From Platynereis dumerilii (lineage: Eukaryota > Annelida > Polychaeta > Phyllodocida > Nereididae), in the NCBI GenBank assembly GCA_026936325.1, contig JAPTHN010000003.1, positions 60,539,192-60,603,191 of the forward strand: DNA of 64,000 nt. The letters are read 5' to 3'. Below, piece after piece: positions 10,442 to 21,611 of this stretch. Made by a program: the position numbers and the translations under genes. Positions within the stretch are counted from its first letter, which is position 1; each line of letters begins with the position of its first letter. The notes beneath the pieces were generated by a model. It did not search any database, had not been told where the DNA came from, and saw nothing but the letters and a program-made list of their open reading frames with translations.

Positions 10442-10947
10442 TCCTCAATTGCCTAAAAGATTAAATCCATATCTCTCACGAGAAGCAGAATTTTACACAA
10501 ACTTAGTGCCTGAATCACGTTTTATTTTTTGTAAAATGTTTAATAAAATGGACAGGTTTGGTAATAATGAGAAATTGCTTGAATCTAGCTTATTCATTTT
10601 GATACCATTCGATTCCTTGGCCCTGAAAATGGTGGTATAGCACTTTAAATTGTATGTCTAAGTTAATTAGAAGCTGAGATATTGAAAGAAACCTCTATCG
10701 CGGCGGCCATTTTGTAAAATCCAAGATGGCCACCATGAATTTATCAGGGCAAATGGAAACATTGTTTTTCTTATTCCTTAAACTCTAAGCTTTCCAAAAA
10801 TGTATAGTTTTCACTTTCTCCACGAAATTCCAACGAAATTACACAGTGGACCTGACTATAAGCTAAATACGGCGAAGGGCCTATGCATTGCCTTGAAAAG
10901 CGTTATCAGAGGGGAGAGGGCTCGATTCATGCTCACCCCTCACTGGT

Positions 10948-11135
10948 ATATATGCAGTGGTAGTCCTTTGCGGCATAGATCCTGATTCGATTTCTGTTCT
11001 GGGCGCCAACCCCTGTTAGACCGGTGTTTCATCCTGTGCCAAGAGTGCATGCACCTAACCTCATTACTGTGGTCCATGTCTGTCCTATTAAGCATACCAG
11101 TTCATAAATACAGGAGGCTAAGTCCTATCACCCAA
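10948..11135 (+). mobile_element. SINE-2 copy with tRNA-like head
   Basis: The head has GCAGTGGTAGTCCTTTGCGG and a B-box-like CTGATTCGATTTC. The body has GTTTCATCCTGTGCCAAGAG, CCTCATTACTGTGGTCC and TTCATAAATACAGGAGG in family order. It ends just before MITE-A copy 2. Confidence 0.65.
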
Positions 11136-11146
11136 AATGTCACTTG

Positions 11147-11341
11147 CACTGTAAAATTTTTAATTTTGAGTCAGCTCCAATGATTGGGTGAGATGGTTGC
11201 ACAAATTGTTTTTGATGTTTTGAGTTATGATAATCTTTTCGTTGTTATAACTTAAAACAACAAGCTATGATGGCTTAAAGGAATTTATGCAACCATCTCA
11301 CTCAATCATTTAAGCTGACTCGAAATTAAAATTTTACAGTG
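11147..11341. mobile_element. MITE-A copy 2
   Basis: A 195-bp palindromic element starts CACTGTAAAATTTTTAATTT and ends with the near-complement AAATTAAAATTTTACAGTG. Both arms carry GAGATGGTTGCAC or its complement. TG, not TA, flanks both ends (11145-11146 and 11342-11343), so the target duplication is either altered or this family tolerates other dinucleotides. Confidence 0.8.
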
Positions 11342-11789
11342 TGTAATTGTAATGGCATAAAGGTGTGTTTAAGAATTAGCATCTTCGACATCTACCAAAT
11401 TTCTCTTCTCAGTGGGCCCACCTAATGATTGATTGTATAGCCCAGAGTCAAAATTAATCCCCAACCTCCTTCCTGAGGTGAGCAGTCACATGTTGCTGCT
11501 GTATCAGAGATCAAGAATTTGTGACAAAATTAGCTCCAACAGATGGTTTTACAACCTAATCAATAAATCGATAGACTATTGAAGCATGAAATGGCTGGGA
11601 GTGTCATACAGCAAAAAGGATGAATTTCTGTGTTTGCTTCAGCAGAGACATAGTGATTAAGGACACCAGTTTGACATGGAAATGAAGTATCTGTGGCTTT
11701 CATGCAAGTCCGGTTGAGATTTGTAGAATGTTGGTAGGGTGGGTGGATTTGGCTTTCGTCCTGTATTATTGCACTGATCTGGCATTATA
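11342..11789. other. No recognised feature
   Basis: AT-rich sequence with no gene or repeat family that I can identify. Confidence 0.35.
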
Positions 11790-11930
11790 ATTTTAAAGGA
11801 CGGGCTTGAGTAATGAGGCAAAGTGCGCGTAAGTACGACAAGCCAAATGATGAAAAATCTGTCCACGATTGGTCGCTCAGGCTAGGAATTGGACCCGGGT
11901 TACAGAAACTAGCAACCATAAAAGGCAATA
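11790..11930 (-). mobile_element. SINE-2 fragment
   Basis: The complement shows a B-box-like GTAACCCGGGTCCAATTCC near 11902-11885 and the family phrase TTGCCTCATTACTC near 11821. The tail is missing; only the head and first part of the body are recognisable. Confidence 0.5.
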
Positions 11931-12002
11931 TCCTCTTTCCCTTGCCCCTTCTAAGTTCTAAACAATCAGAGAATCTGATGACTTCAATATCTGAGTGGAC
12001 AT

Positions 12003-12055
12003 GCAGCGGTGTATCTAGAAATGGCCTGGGGGGGGGGGCATTATATTGAGTGAAT
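12003..12055. repeat. hAT-MITE-like end with G run
   Basis: CAGCGGTGTATCTAGAAATG followed by an eleven-G run resembles the CAGTGGCGTATCTAG termini of hAT-type MITEs (general knowledge). No matching opposite end is visible nearby, so only a fragment is called. Confidence 0.35.
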
Positions 12056-13763
12056 ACGGAGCAATCCGCGGCTTTTCCTATCTCTTCCATGTTAAGTTTA
12101 CGCCAATGTGGACATGTCTGATATCTCAATCTAAATTGAGAAGATAAATTTGACGATTCTCTTATAAATCTATCCAAAAATACTTATAAGAAGCTGTACT
12201 CACAGTTTCACTAGAAGACGTGGCAACCAGGCTGATATCTGACCGAAGGTATAGCATATCACAATCTGAGAACAATAGTTTGGATCCCTGGTTTTTGCCT
12301 TATACAACAATATAATACACTCAATGTGGAAATAGCTTCAAATAGGTGGTGCCACATTGCATATCTGTGCTTGTACATCTGCTATGGATCCCATGCCATG
12401 TTATAATTTCAAGCTGCCAAAAATTACCTAATCTTGACTTAATCGTAACCTAGATCAGATAGGAACAGTCCTGGGACATGTGCCGTGCCTCTGCATAGTT
12501 CCCACTCCGAGGGCAGCCTCTTCAATGCCACAGAGTAGGCTGCTTCTCTATACAAGTGGCTTGATTGTTCAAGTGCTTGAGGAGGTATCCCATAGTTCTC
12601 CAACAACTCTCTTCAAACACTTCAGACTCCATGGGTTATTGACATCTGCAAGGTGGCTGGTATTGCACACGACTTAGATAATGTAAGAAAATATAGGTAG
12701 TTAAACACTGTCACTTTATATAGACTTATTGCCTATTATTCCTGCAAGAATTTGTCAACATCTGTCTCTGTGGTATTCATCCAGATACATATATAGACCT
12801 ATATGCATTAATCTATCTTCTTGTTTAGCTTGAAATTTGTCTTTAGGACCTAACACTAGGTATAACCAATGTTAAAAGGCACTTGAGGTAATTTCTTAAT
12901 TTTCACCCACCAAATTTGGTGACCAACAAAATGTTACTGAAGTAATTCTTGGATTCCATTAATTTAGAAAGGTGTTTCATTCACATCCATTATGAGGAAC
13001 ATTTACTTTCCAAAAGAAAGCAACATAGTATCCCCTGGACCCCTGGCTACTGTGGCTAGCAAGTAGCAACAGAGATAGTGGGGTCATTCATTACTTCATC
13101 ATAGTCCAGAAGAACAAGAGCCATTGCTATCTTAATTGTGGGTTTGATCCACAAAATCATAAAATACCTAAGGGCACAGGACTGTTGCAGGTGTGGACAG
13201 AAGCCACTCTGCCACAGGCAATGTTGTACAGAGCTAACTGTATATGTAAGTGACCATGTAAAGCTCACCATTAAAAGCAACTTTGTGGTCATGTTGAGGT
13301 GGACCTACTGAGACAGAGATAAATATTTGACCCATGTCAAAATTTCCATCAGCAACACTTGCTTAAAATCTCTGACATTTGACAGGTAAATGAGTTTTTA
13401 GTTGACATATTTCATGACATCTCAGGTTTGACCAGATACTTTTGTGAAGTCTCTGAATTGTGCTATTGTAAAATCAAGGTGTTCAATAGAAACTTAGTCA
13501 AATACTTTATATATGATGCTGGTTATCCACATTCATAACTTTAAAGAAAGATATATTTGGAATATGTTTCTATTTCCTACATGGAATACTATCAACTTTT
13601 TATTTTTAGATCTTGTGTGTAAACTATGAAATAAGCACTTCTTTCTGACTTCTGTCATGATATCAAAATACTCCATTTCAGAGTCTTTGTCTCTTAATAG
13701 TGGCTACAGATGTAATCTGTGACACAAAAACATCACCACAAAGACACACTTCAAAAGCCTCAT
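12056..13763. other. No recognised feature
   Basis: Roughly 1.7 kb without a recognisable gene, SINE, MITE or tandem array. Open frames at 12480-12677 (plus) and 13056-13292 (minus) have no features I can tie to a family. Confidence 0.35.
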
Positions 13764-13843
13764 ACCACCATTGTGATCCACCATTATGATCCACCATTAT
13801 GATCCACCATTATGATCCACCATTATGATCCACCATTGTGATC
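13764..13843. repeat. 13-bp minisatellite, about 6 units
   Basis: GATCCACCATTAT is repeated about six times with G/A variation at one position (ATTGTG versus ATTATG at the outer units). No coding context. Confidence 0.85.
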
Positions 13844-14825
13844 CAACCAGCATGGCGTGGTGCCTCCACAATGGCAATTTTTCATCAACTTTCTGCCTAT
13901 GAATCGATGGAAACATCTGCCTCAAGACAAATTAAATAAAATTGATACTGGCATACCCTTATAGAGCTTTATATTATGGCATGCTGGCACAATGCTGACA
14001 CCATTCCTCATAGATACACAATTAAAACTTAGTGCATTGATATACAGGAGCACCTGGCACTATAGATTGTTTTACACGTGGAGTCAAATGCTTTATGAGG
14101 TCAAAATGGCAGAATGTTACCAGCACCATTGTCTAATGCTCTGGTGGGATCCAAAAAACCCAAGACAAGGCTTTTCTATCAGATGATTCATATCCAAACA
14201 AAGAGCAGAAATAATTGTGGATACAGTAAGTTTGATCCACCAAAAAAATACCAAGTTTCAACCATTCTAACAGATTGAGTGACATCACTCGTCAAAATTG
14301 AGAATATGGTTTTTAGATGGGAATTCTTGGTTTGTAGGCATATGTCTCCAGGAACAAGAGCACAATAGAGCATGGAATGACTGATAAGCACACTTTATCT
14401 TTTGTGGGTGATATGGCACTTCATAAAACAGCAGCTGAATGGCCCAACACAGCAAACATAACTCACAATGATGCTTTAGAGCTCTGTAAAGGTGGTAAAG
14501 GTCTGTAAACAACCATTACAATGGCACGTGACTGTTGCCATGGTGCCACGTGCTGTAAACAATCATATGACAATATGATGTAACAACAATGCAATTGTGT
14601 ACATTTAGTATACACATACAATGGTGATTCCTATCCACATATTTGAAGAATATCCCATCCTGATGAACTCAATGTAGGGTATAATTGACTCGGCCTATAT
14701 GTAAATAAAGTTAAAACACCTTAAATATGCCTGGAGCTACATTTAGTAGGTAGCCTACAATTTAGTATTTTTTTGTCTTGGTCTACAGAATGGCAATTGC
14801 CAATTTGCTAAGTTGAATGGCCAAA
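13844..14825. other. No recognised feature
   Basis: No gene or repeat family is visible. A small palindromic cluster around GGCACGTG and CCACGTGC lies at 14523-14553. Confidence 0.35.
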
Positions 14826-14912
14826 AATCTAACCTCTGGGACGCGGGTTCAATTCCCGGCCTGGGCAACCCATGTGAGACTGACGTTTCATCCTGAGTAA
14901 AATGTCACACCA
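14826..14912 (+). mobile_element. SINE-2 head fragment
   Basis: Contains a good B box, GGGTTCAATTCCCGG, followed by CTGGGCAACCCATGTGAGAC and TTTCATCCTGAG as in the other SINE-2 copies. The remainder of the element is missing; a SINE-3 copy begins just downstream. Confidence 0.55.
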
Positions 14913-14924
14913 AAATGTCACACA

Positions 14925-15155
14925 AGTTCCCCATGGCCTAATGGTCAAGACTGCTTGTCCACTGGCTTTGAGGACGTGGGTTCAAATCTCACCCCGGGAA
15001 CTCACTTTAGTCCGAGCCCATGGGACATTAAATGAAGGCGGGTTGTATCCAGGATTCTATGCTGGGGCAACTGAAAGACCCAGGGCATCTCTGAATTAAT
15101 AGGGTATGTTCCAGACTCCCAGTCTTCTCATCTCATCATCATGCGGCAGTCACCA
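14925..15155 (+). mobile_element. SINE-3 copy (tRNA-derived)
   Basis: The head starts AGTTCCCCATGGCCTAATGG (A-box-like) and has B box GGTTCAAATCTC. The body has TGGGACATTAAATGAAGGCG and ATCTCATCATCATGCGGC. The same sequence occurs inverted at 30071-30365, which defines the family. This copy lacks a clear AAAC tail. Confidence 0.75.
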
Positions 15156-16240
15156 AAACATAAAAGTGCAGCTCCCTCCACAAAGATGGTGGTTGAGCTG
15201 CCCCGGCTGATCCGGGGTACACCAGCACAACACAAGTTGGTCCCTGTCTGTCCTGTTACAGTAGACGAAAAACAAGTGCTTACAGTTACAGAAAAGCTGT
15301 AGGTGGCCATAAATGACCTCACAACATGCCCTATCGAATACATTGAAATGAAATGTCAATTTGTCATTAAGTATCCTGTGACCTCATTGATGAGTGGTAT
15401 TATACGTGAAATGGCTTTCCCTGCTTAGGCTGCTAGCATTGCAAGTATAGGCCCTGACCTCATACATTGCTTATATGACTCATAGAGAATAACACTGCTG
15501 TGACCTCACAAGAAACATACCAGTGCTTTTCTGTAAGAACTTGATTTTTATCTACTCTAAGCCTTGCCAGTTCATAAAGGACGTAAAGCCCTATAATTCA
15601 CCCATCCACTAATTACCACCATTTCTTTAACTTAATTGAGGAACACAAAACAATGCTATTGGAGGGGGGGGTGGCCAATGGCCTTGTGGATCTTTCTGTA
15701 CTCAATATATACATAATTTAGTTGCAACTGGTGCCCTGCCTATCTTTTAGGGCAATTAGGGAGCAAAGGGTACCCTTTATAAGCTACAGGGCTATTGTTT
15801 GTGCATGTTTTTCTCCATTGTGTTATGCAGTTGAAGGGATAGAAAGGCACTGGTTCTATGGTGTCACAGCACAAGAGAAAATGATGACTGTACTTGATAA
15901 GGAACATTCGCTCAAGGACAAGCTCTGCACTTGCCAAGGCTCCAAAAATTCCACGTTTCAATTCAGTATAGTAGTGTCAGGAGTGTCACCAGGCTTTTGC
16001 AGATATCAAGTAAAAAGTGGGAAGAGGGGGGGGGGTATACATGTGACTGTAGGTATTTTTAACTTTGTGTAAATAAATATTTTTATGTTTTTGTATTTTT
16101 TTTTACTTTTTTTTTCCACAATTGGTGACATTTGCACATTGTAACTATGATGAATGAAGATCTAAATTTGTCACCAGTTAGTGGCTCTGAAAAGAAATTT
16201 AATCTGGAAAGAGACATGCATACATAGTGAAGAAAATGAC
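15156..16240. other. No recognised gene; small SINE-2 tail at 15568-15615
   Basis: The only recognisable piece is TTCATAAAGGACGTAAAGCC with a CCATCC end at 15568-15615, the 3' part of SINE-2. G runs occur at 15662-15670 and 16026-16034. The 116-codon plus-strand frame at 15722-16072 has no features of a known protein. Confidence 0.4.
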
Positions 16241-16597
16241 AGGATGAAATAAAGACAACAGGAAAACTGGAAGAAGGAAAGCAGAAAGAAGAGAAGAAGA
16301 ACAGAAGAAAATTAAGTTGAAAGACCTTATCTCACACTTCTGGTATCTTACATCAGAAAGATTTTAAAAGCCTGGAAGCCATCTTGCCAATGTGGTGCTT
16401 GCATTTTATGTACTCTTTGATTTTATACTCTTACTTAAATGTCATTGTATATATTTTAATCATTTTATTCATTTCATACTGTATATATACATTGTGATTC
16501 ATCGTTTTAGTCGATCAAAAGCAATTTTTGCTTGTGTTGTACTGTTTCTTTTATTCGACTATAAATAAAGTTTACTTACTTACTTACTTACTTAGAA
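16241..16597 (+). mobile_element. LINE-like 3' UTR with (TTAC)n tail
   Basis: An A/G-rich stretch at 16241-16320 is followed by T-rich sequence and ends ATAAATAAAGTTTACTTACT with about six TTAC units. This is the 3' organisation of CR1/L2-type LINEs. No reverse transcriptase remains in the window upstream, so the copy is 5'-truncated. Confidence 0.45.
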
Positions 16598-16734
16598 CAT
16601 CCTGCGGACCAAACTTCAGAATACGGAAAGTGACAAGAGATGGTTTCACATTAGCAGGGAATTTTGTATGAAATCAAAGCTAGCTGTTTACTTTTCCTTA
16701 AACAATAAGACTTTCAGAGGAGGGACGTTAATAA

Positions 16735-18115
16735 AAATTGTTATTTTTTGTGAATTTGTTCTAATTCCTTTGCTATGGGTATATAAACTGAAGTTCTGAA
16801 CATCCACCTGGTCTCCCTGAGGGAAATATGATATCCTCGCCAATGAATACATTACAATGGTTGGAATCATGCTGATCACACTTTGGCATGGCATGATGTA
16901 TTAATTTAATGCCATGCAACTCCTTCCAGGTGAGTGTTTAAGTCAACCCCAACTTTTATGTCTTCGATCCCGAACTTCCAGAACCAACCATTCTTTTACC
17001 CCCCCCCCCTCCTCCTCCACCTGTCCCCTCCCACATCTAAGCTTCGATGTCACCCAATTCAGGTGAAAATTTCATGTAGGAGGCAGCCCAACTTTTATGT
17101 CTTAGATCCCGTACTTCCTGAACCACACTTAACCCACTAACCCCCCCCTCCTACCTCCCCCTCCCAATTGTCAGGCCCAACTGCAGCCTGCCGTGGAGGT
17201 TGTGACAGCTGGATCTGCAAGCACCTTTGGAAGAACCCCACAGCCATGTAGCCGCTGCTGTACCCTGCACACCTGTCCTGCCTAAGGGTGCCATTCATTT
17301 GGGGCATTCTAAAGATCACCAAGATCACTCTATGGGACTTTATTCAGCTCTGTGTGCATATATTAGAAGCAACAATGGCCGAACGTGGCATGAGGCAGCA
17401 GCGCGTGCTGACTTCCAGTCTGTGCATACAGTGTACCTTCTTTGCACACACTACAGCTGGGCCCCTGATAAAGACTTGTGTGGGGTCATATGTACAGTAT
17501 GGCCTGGATGCTTGAAAAATGAATTTTCTTCTTCGTAGGTTACTCGGACAACCTCACAGTTGATAGTATAGTTCCTATTGCTTCGTTGTGTCATTTGACT
17601 TCATTAGTACATAACAGCATCATAATATCCATGCAATAAAGTGGCTGGTCTGCCCTGAAGGTACCAGATACAAACCTTGGCCACTGAGACCAGGCACATA
17701 GAAAGATAGACCTCAAGACAAGCTTATTTACACATGGTCAAAACAGCACATCAATGATCATAATTAGTGAAAGAAAAATTAACTTCAATTCTTGAAGGTT
17801 AATTACGTGGTTACAAGTGTAAATACTCAGGCAGCAGTTCTGTTGGGCCAAGAGATGGTGTTCAGGGTGGTTCAGGAAGTTTGGTAGTCAAAGACAATAA
17901 AGGGGGGGGGGGGGTTGACTTAAACTTTCACCTGGAAGGGTCCCATAGCGTTAAATTAATACATCATGCTATGCCAAAGTGTGATCATCATGATTCCAGC
18001 CATTGTGCATGGTGTATTCTTGGTGAGGATATCATATTTCAATACAGAATCCAGGTGGGTGTTCAGAACTTTATGTCTACAGTAAAAGAACTCAAACAAA
18101 TTCACAAGAACTTAA
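16735..18115. repeat. 1.4-kb inverted-repeat structure
   Basis: The left arm (about 16735-16995) and right arm (about 17845-18115) are complementary. Shared blocks include AAGTTCTGAACA[CT]CCACCTGG, AATATGATATCCTC, GATCACACTTTGGCAT, GCATGATGTATTAATTTAA and ACTTCC[AT]GAACCA. A third, direct copy of the inner block (CCCAACTTTTATGTCTTAGA) lies at 17087-17135. C or G runs sit beside each copy. The 700-bp centre has open frames but no recognised domain. No clear terminal target duplication is seen. Confidence 0.65.
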
Positions 18116-19436
18116 TTCAAATTTCTTTAAGTATCATCCCATTGTCATAAAATGAGATGGTGGCTCCTCCAGTTTGGACACTATTCGGAGGCAGGTTACA
18201 ATCCCCCCTGGCAGATCCGTCACTTGAATCACTTCGGAGCAAAAGCGGACCTTCTATTATTGACTTTGATAATCTATCTCATCATTGCGTCTGCCTCTGG
18301 TAGCTGGTCAAATAGAAATTTCTACAATGATATCAGGGATGCCTTTCTTAACCGATTTGGACCTCAGGAAATGTTTGAGATATAGAACTTCAGAGTACCT
18401 GCCTCAGTGCCTTCAGGCTAAAGACCAGAGATAATGGTAAGATTTCAGAGGCTCTATTTCTTTGTCAATCATTCCAAACTAATAACAAAAGGACCATTAC
18501 ATGGATATACAAAATAGTTTAATCTCTTTTGAGAACCCACAACATGTGCTTCAAACATACATCTTATAGATAGTCATTACCAGTAAGCATAACATGACAG
18601 GTCTGTCCAGGCACCACTTGAAATTCTGATGTATGGAAGACTGTTACCAATTTAATTGCTCTCCCTGTAAGCTTCATGCAACCCCAAATCATAATAGCTT
18701 GGCATCTTATTCAGGTCATGGCATTTAAACCATCAGATCTCTCAAATTCCTTACAGATTTCGGTAAAAGAAGAGGCATCAGATGGTAAGAAATTGTTATA
18801 ATAGTAAATGGTTGACTGGTTGTTCTTCATGGTTGATACCCAAATATCTTGGTAATCAAGAATTTCATCAAATTCAACAGTTCTACTTCCTTGACTAAAT
18901 GAAATTTGTATGAAGTAATGAGAATTTAATTGCAGAAACATTGAATATGTATTAGCTTGTATTTTCCTTCTACTTATTGTAAGATTTCACAATGCATTGT
19001 CTCCATTCTTTCTAAATTTACAGATATACCCATGCCATCATGTATTTTAGTATGTGCATGAATGATCTATTTTTTATGCCATTTCCCATTTTCTATCTTT
19101 CATGACATAAATTGCCATGTATAAATGCACACATCTAATGTCATCCATAGCTCTAGCACATAACTCACAATGATGCATGCAAATAATGCAATTATGCTAA
19201 TTGTAGCTGAGCACCCTAAACTGAAAATTAGATTGAAAAAAAGAAATCAATTAGAATAGAAACTGAGAATTTTCACCCCATAGGCCAGGTGTAACAGTCT
19301 GTGTCATATTAATTGCTCCATGTATGCAGCTCTCATAATACCATTTGTTAGATAATGCAAAAAATACCCAAGATACCATTATATCATAATTCTCCTAGCC
19401 ATTCATTTTGATGCACAATGTGAGGCCATCATACTA
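18116..19436. other. Mostly unassigned; possible exon at 18711-18941 (-)
   Basis: No repeat family recognised. The minus-strand frame at 18711-18941 encodes 76 residues with mixed, protein-like composition (for example SSFTEICKEFERSDG) and no low-complexity bias. It has no recognisable domain, and no neighbouring exon or splice pattern supports it, so it is listed only as a weak possibility. Confidence 0.15.
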
Positions 19437-19625
19437 CACTCTAAAAAATGTCGGGACAAAATTGGTTTTTTAGATTCAAAATGGTTTTTTGAAAAACCAA
19501 ATTTCAATGCAAAACCAACATGGATTTTTAAAAAAATCCATGTTGGTTTTTTGCATTGAAATTTGGTTTTTCAAAAAACCATTTTGAATCTAAAAAACCA
19601 ATTTTGTCTGAAATTTTTTAGAGTG
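19437..19625. mobile_element. MITE-B copy 1 (near-perfect palindrome)
   Basis: Begins CACTCTAAAAAATGTCGGGA and ends with the near-complement TCTGAAATTTTTTAGAGTG. The two roughly 90-bp arms match almost base for base, with repeated GGTTTTTTG motifs. TA flanks both ends (19435-19436 and 19626-19627). It would fold into one hairpin; no coding capacity. Other copies: 30854-31045 and 37847-38024. Confidence 0.88.
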
Positions 19626-19627
19626 TA

Positions 19628-20408
19628 CGATGATATGCTGTTTGCTGTAAGAGCTGGGACAATTAGCCATGCATATATATGCTACAATAGCATTGAGAAC
19701 ACTCATTGAAAAATTTCTCAGAAAAATTACAGAATACTGATTCAGTGTATAGTATTTATATACTTTTGTGTTACCATAGAGCATTTAAATGGCCCTCATG
19801 GCCCTCTCGAAATGCTAAAACTGCCCGAATTACTCATATATACGTATTCTTCGAGATGCATTTTCTTTCTTTCATGAGAATGTGGAATGTGGGAATTCGC
19901 AAGATTCAACAAAAGACTCCGAAAGATAATTTGTCAGTCGCTGTTTATTATGAGAAAATACAAGAAATGACAATATGTTTTAGAGAATGTTGTTTTGCAG
20001 AAGAATGGTTTGTTATGCCCATTGAGTAACTAAAGGTATAGGCCTTCCTAAAGCTTGTAACCTTCAAATTTACATACTTCAACAAACTGATGGCCTAATA
20101 CATTATGTGTAAATCATAAATGAAGATAATTAAACAAAATGAAACAGACAACACAGAAGATGACAAGTTTCATGCAAAGCCAGATACCCTGGCAAATATG
20201 CTTAATTACCATAAGAAACTCAATATGCAATATTACATAGCTATTTTCTGACCACTTTTAACTTTACTCAATGTGTGGAATTATAGGCAAACTGAAGAAA
20301 AATGTCATCCTGATCAGTTCAAAGTGCAATTTGAACAAATAACTGTCGAAAAATAAGGTCCCTTTAGTTTGATTTTACACGAACAGTTTGGACGGACAGT
20401 AGCAGTGC
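19628..20408. other. No recognised feature
   Basis: AT-rich; no gene or repeat family recognised. The 107-codon plus frame at 19706-20029 has no features of a known protein. Confidence 0.35.
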
Positions 20409-20489
20409 GGTCTAAATTCAGTATAACGCCGGAATCGGTCTCAATTCAGTATAACACCGGAATGGGTCTCAATTCAGTACACCGGAATC
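20409..20489. repeat. 28-bp tandem repeat, ~3 units
   Basis: Units start GGTCTAAATTCAGTATAACG, GGTCTCAATTCAGTATAACA and GGTCTCAATTCAGTACACCG. CCGGAAT closes each. Confidence 0.8.
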
Positions 20490-21156
20490 TCCACATTGAA
20501 CGAGAGTTCGTTGCAGGCACCGCTCTGTTCCTTTCACAAAATTATGTTCGTACTTATCTACATATATAAGTTTTTTGTTAGAGATATTCTTTTAAAGTAT
20601 TTTTGTGCAACGTTTATGCTACACCAAGGAATGCAATGAATAATAGGCGGCCTTGGAGGGAATTGCATGGAACCAGGGAGTTAGCCTTCTTGGTGCTTTT
20701 CGGGGTGTATGTTACGAAGCTAAAACACAAGGTCATTTTTGAAAAGCAGTGTTCTCAACTTTGGCAAGCTCCAGCACTCTGTTATTTCTGTGCCTGTTGG
20801 CATTGTTTGTGTTAGTTTTACTCCAAAACATATTGAGGATCAGTAAACTTAATTTGTTGTTTGAGATGTTTGTGGTTTAAATTGAAGAGTGATATTTTGG
20901 ATCTTAATCTTGGGGCACACAGTGCATTTTGTGGAAATGCACCTCAGGAAATAATTTATCAAAATGTATTTTGTAGCTTTGTATTTGGTATTCTCATACA
21001 TTTGCTCTTGAAAGTAAGTGTGTCCTTCAGTGATTTGCCATTGATTTCCATGTTGAGTGTGTATCACAATAATGGTTGTAAAAGAACTGATAGTAACAAG
21101 TAACAAGTCTAGCATGGACAAAGGTCCAGCTAAGGACCTCTATGCCCAGATCTGAG
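20490..21156. other. No recognised feature
   Basis: No gene or repeat family recognised between two tandem arrays. Confidence 0.35.
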
Positions 21157-21325
21157 TAAAAAAAAGTCTTTCTCCTGTGTACAGAAAAAGGTCTTTCTCC
21201 TATGCACAAGAAAAAGTCTTTCTCTTGTGCCCAAGTCTTTCTCCTGTCCGCAAGTCTTTCTCCTGTCCGCAAGTCTTTCTCCTGTCCGCAAGTCTTTCTC
21301 CTGTCCGCAAGTCTTTCTCCTGTGA
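21157..21325. repeat. 19-bp minisatellite
   Basis: AAGTCTTTCTCCTGTCCGC repeats about four times perfectly from 21233, preceded by three diverged units with GTGTACAG or ATGCACAAG in place of the last bases. The gradient from diverged (left) to identical (right) units suggests recent expansion at the right side. The open frames on both strands over it are repeat artefacts. Confidence 0.85.
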
Positions 21326-21536
21326 TATTGGTACTTGCGTCATCGCTGCAATGCTTCTATCGAACCTTTGAGGTTTGCCACTACATCTACAAGCATGGCC
21401 ATTTTTATAGATGTGGAATCCTGCAAAAGTTTGTACATCCCAAGCCCAATGGTATTCCAAAGGTGCTAGGGGTGTACACACTTCTGCCATATTTGGATGG
21501 CTATCTTGCTCAAAGACTCGTGATACAACTGTATCC

Positions 21537-21593
21537 TCACGAGAGACCATTCATGACCGCCAAAGAGGCGGTTGTATAACGCAGGGATCGTGC
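21537..21593 (+). mobile_element. pogo-like MITE end fragment
   Basis: GAGAGACCATTCATGA through TTGTATAACGCAGGGATC resembles the right end of the element at 25794-25962 (TTTTAACGCAGGGATCACTG). Only this end is visible. Confidence 0.4.
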
Positions 21594-21611
21594 TATTGAA
21601 TAGCAAAACAA

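Larger units (their letters stand above)
5834..10858 (+). mobile_element. 5-kb DNA transposon with ~170-bp terminal inverted repeats
   Basis: The left end TAGTCAGGTCCACT (5834) is the exact complement of the right end AGTGGACCTGACTA (ending 10858). Complementarity continues for about 170 bp, through TTTCGTTGGAATTTCGTGGA, TTTGGAAAGCTTAGAGTTTA and CAATGTTTCCATTTGCCCT. I estimate about 80% identity after a 12-bp gap. TAA flanks both ends (5831-5833 and 10859-10861); a TA duplication with termini GTCAGG is equally readable. The interior carries a broken protein gene on the plus strand (9060-10441), LINE-like tails and a G-rich repeat. Length, long arms and an internal protein relic suggest an old autonomous element. 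The superfamily is undetermined: a TWA duplication would suit PIF/Harbinger, but the termini are not typical. Confidence 0.62.

Noticed and set aside
13764-13843. Regularly spaced direct repeats that could suggest a CRISPR-like array
   Set aside because: The 13-bp units are contiguous with no spacers, and the genome is clearly eukaryotic; it is a minisatellite.
17227-17538. Two overlapping plus-strand frames in the centre of the 1.4-kb inverted repeat, possible element-encoded protein
   Set aside because: Neither frame shows a motif or composition I can tie to a transposase or other protein, and both are short; left as unassigned centre.
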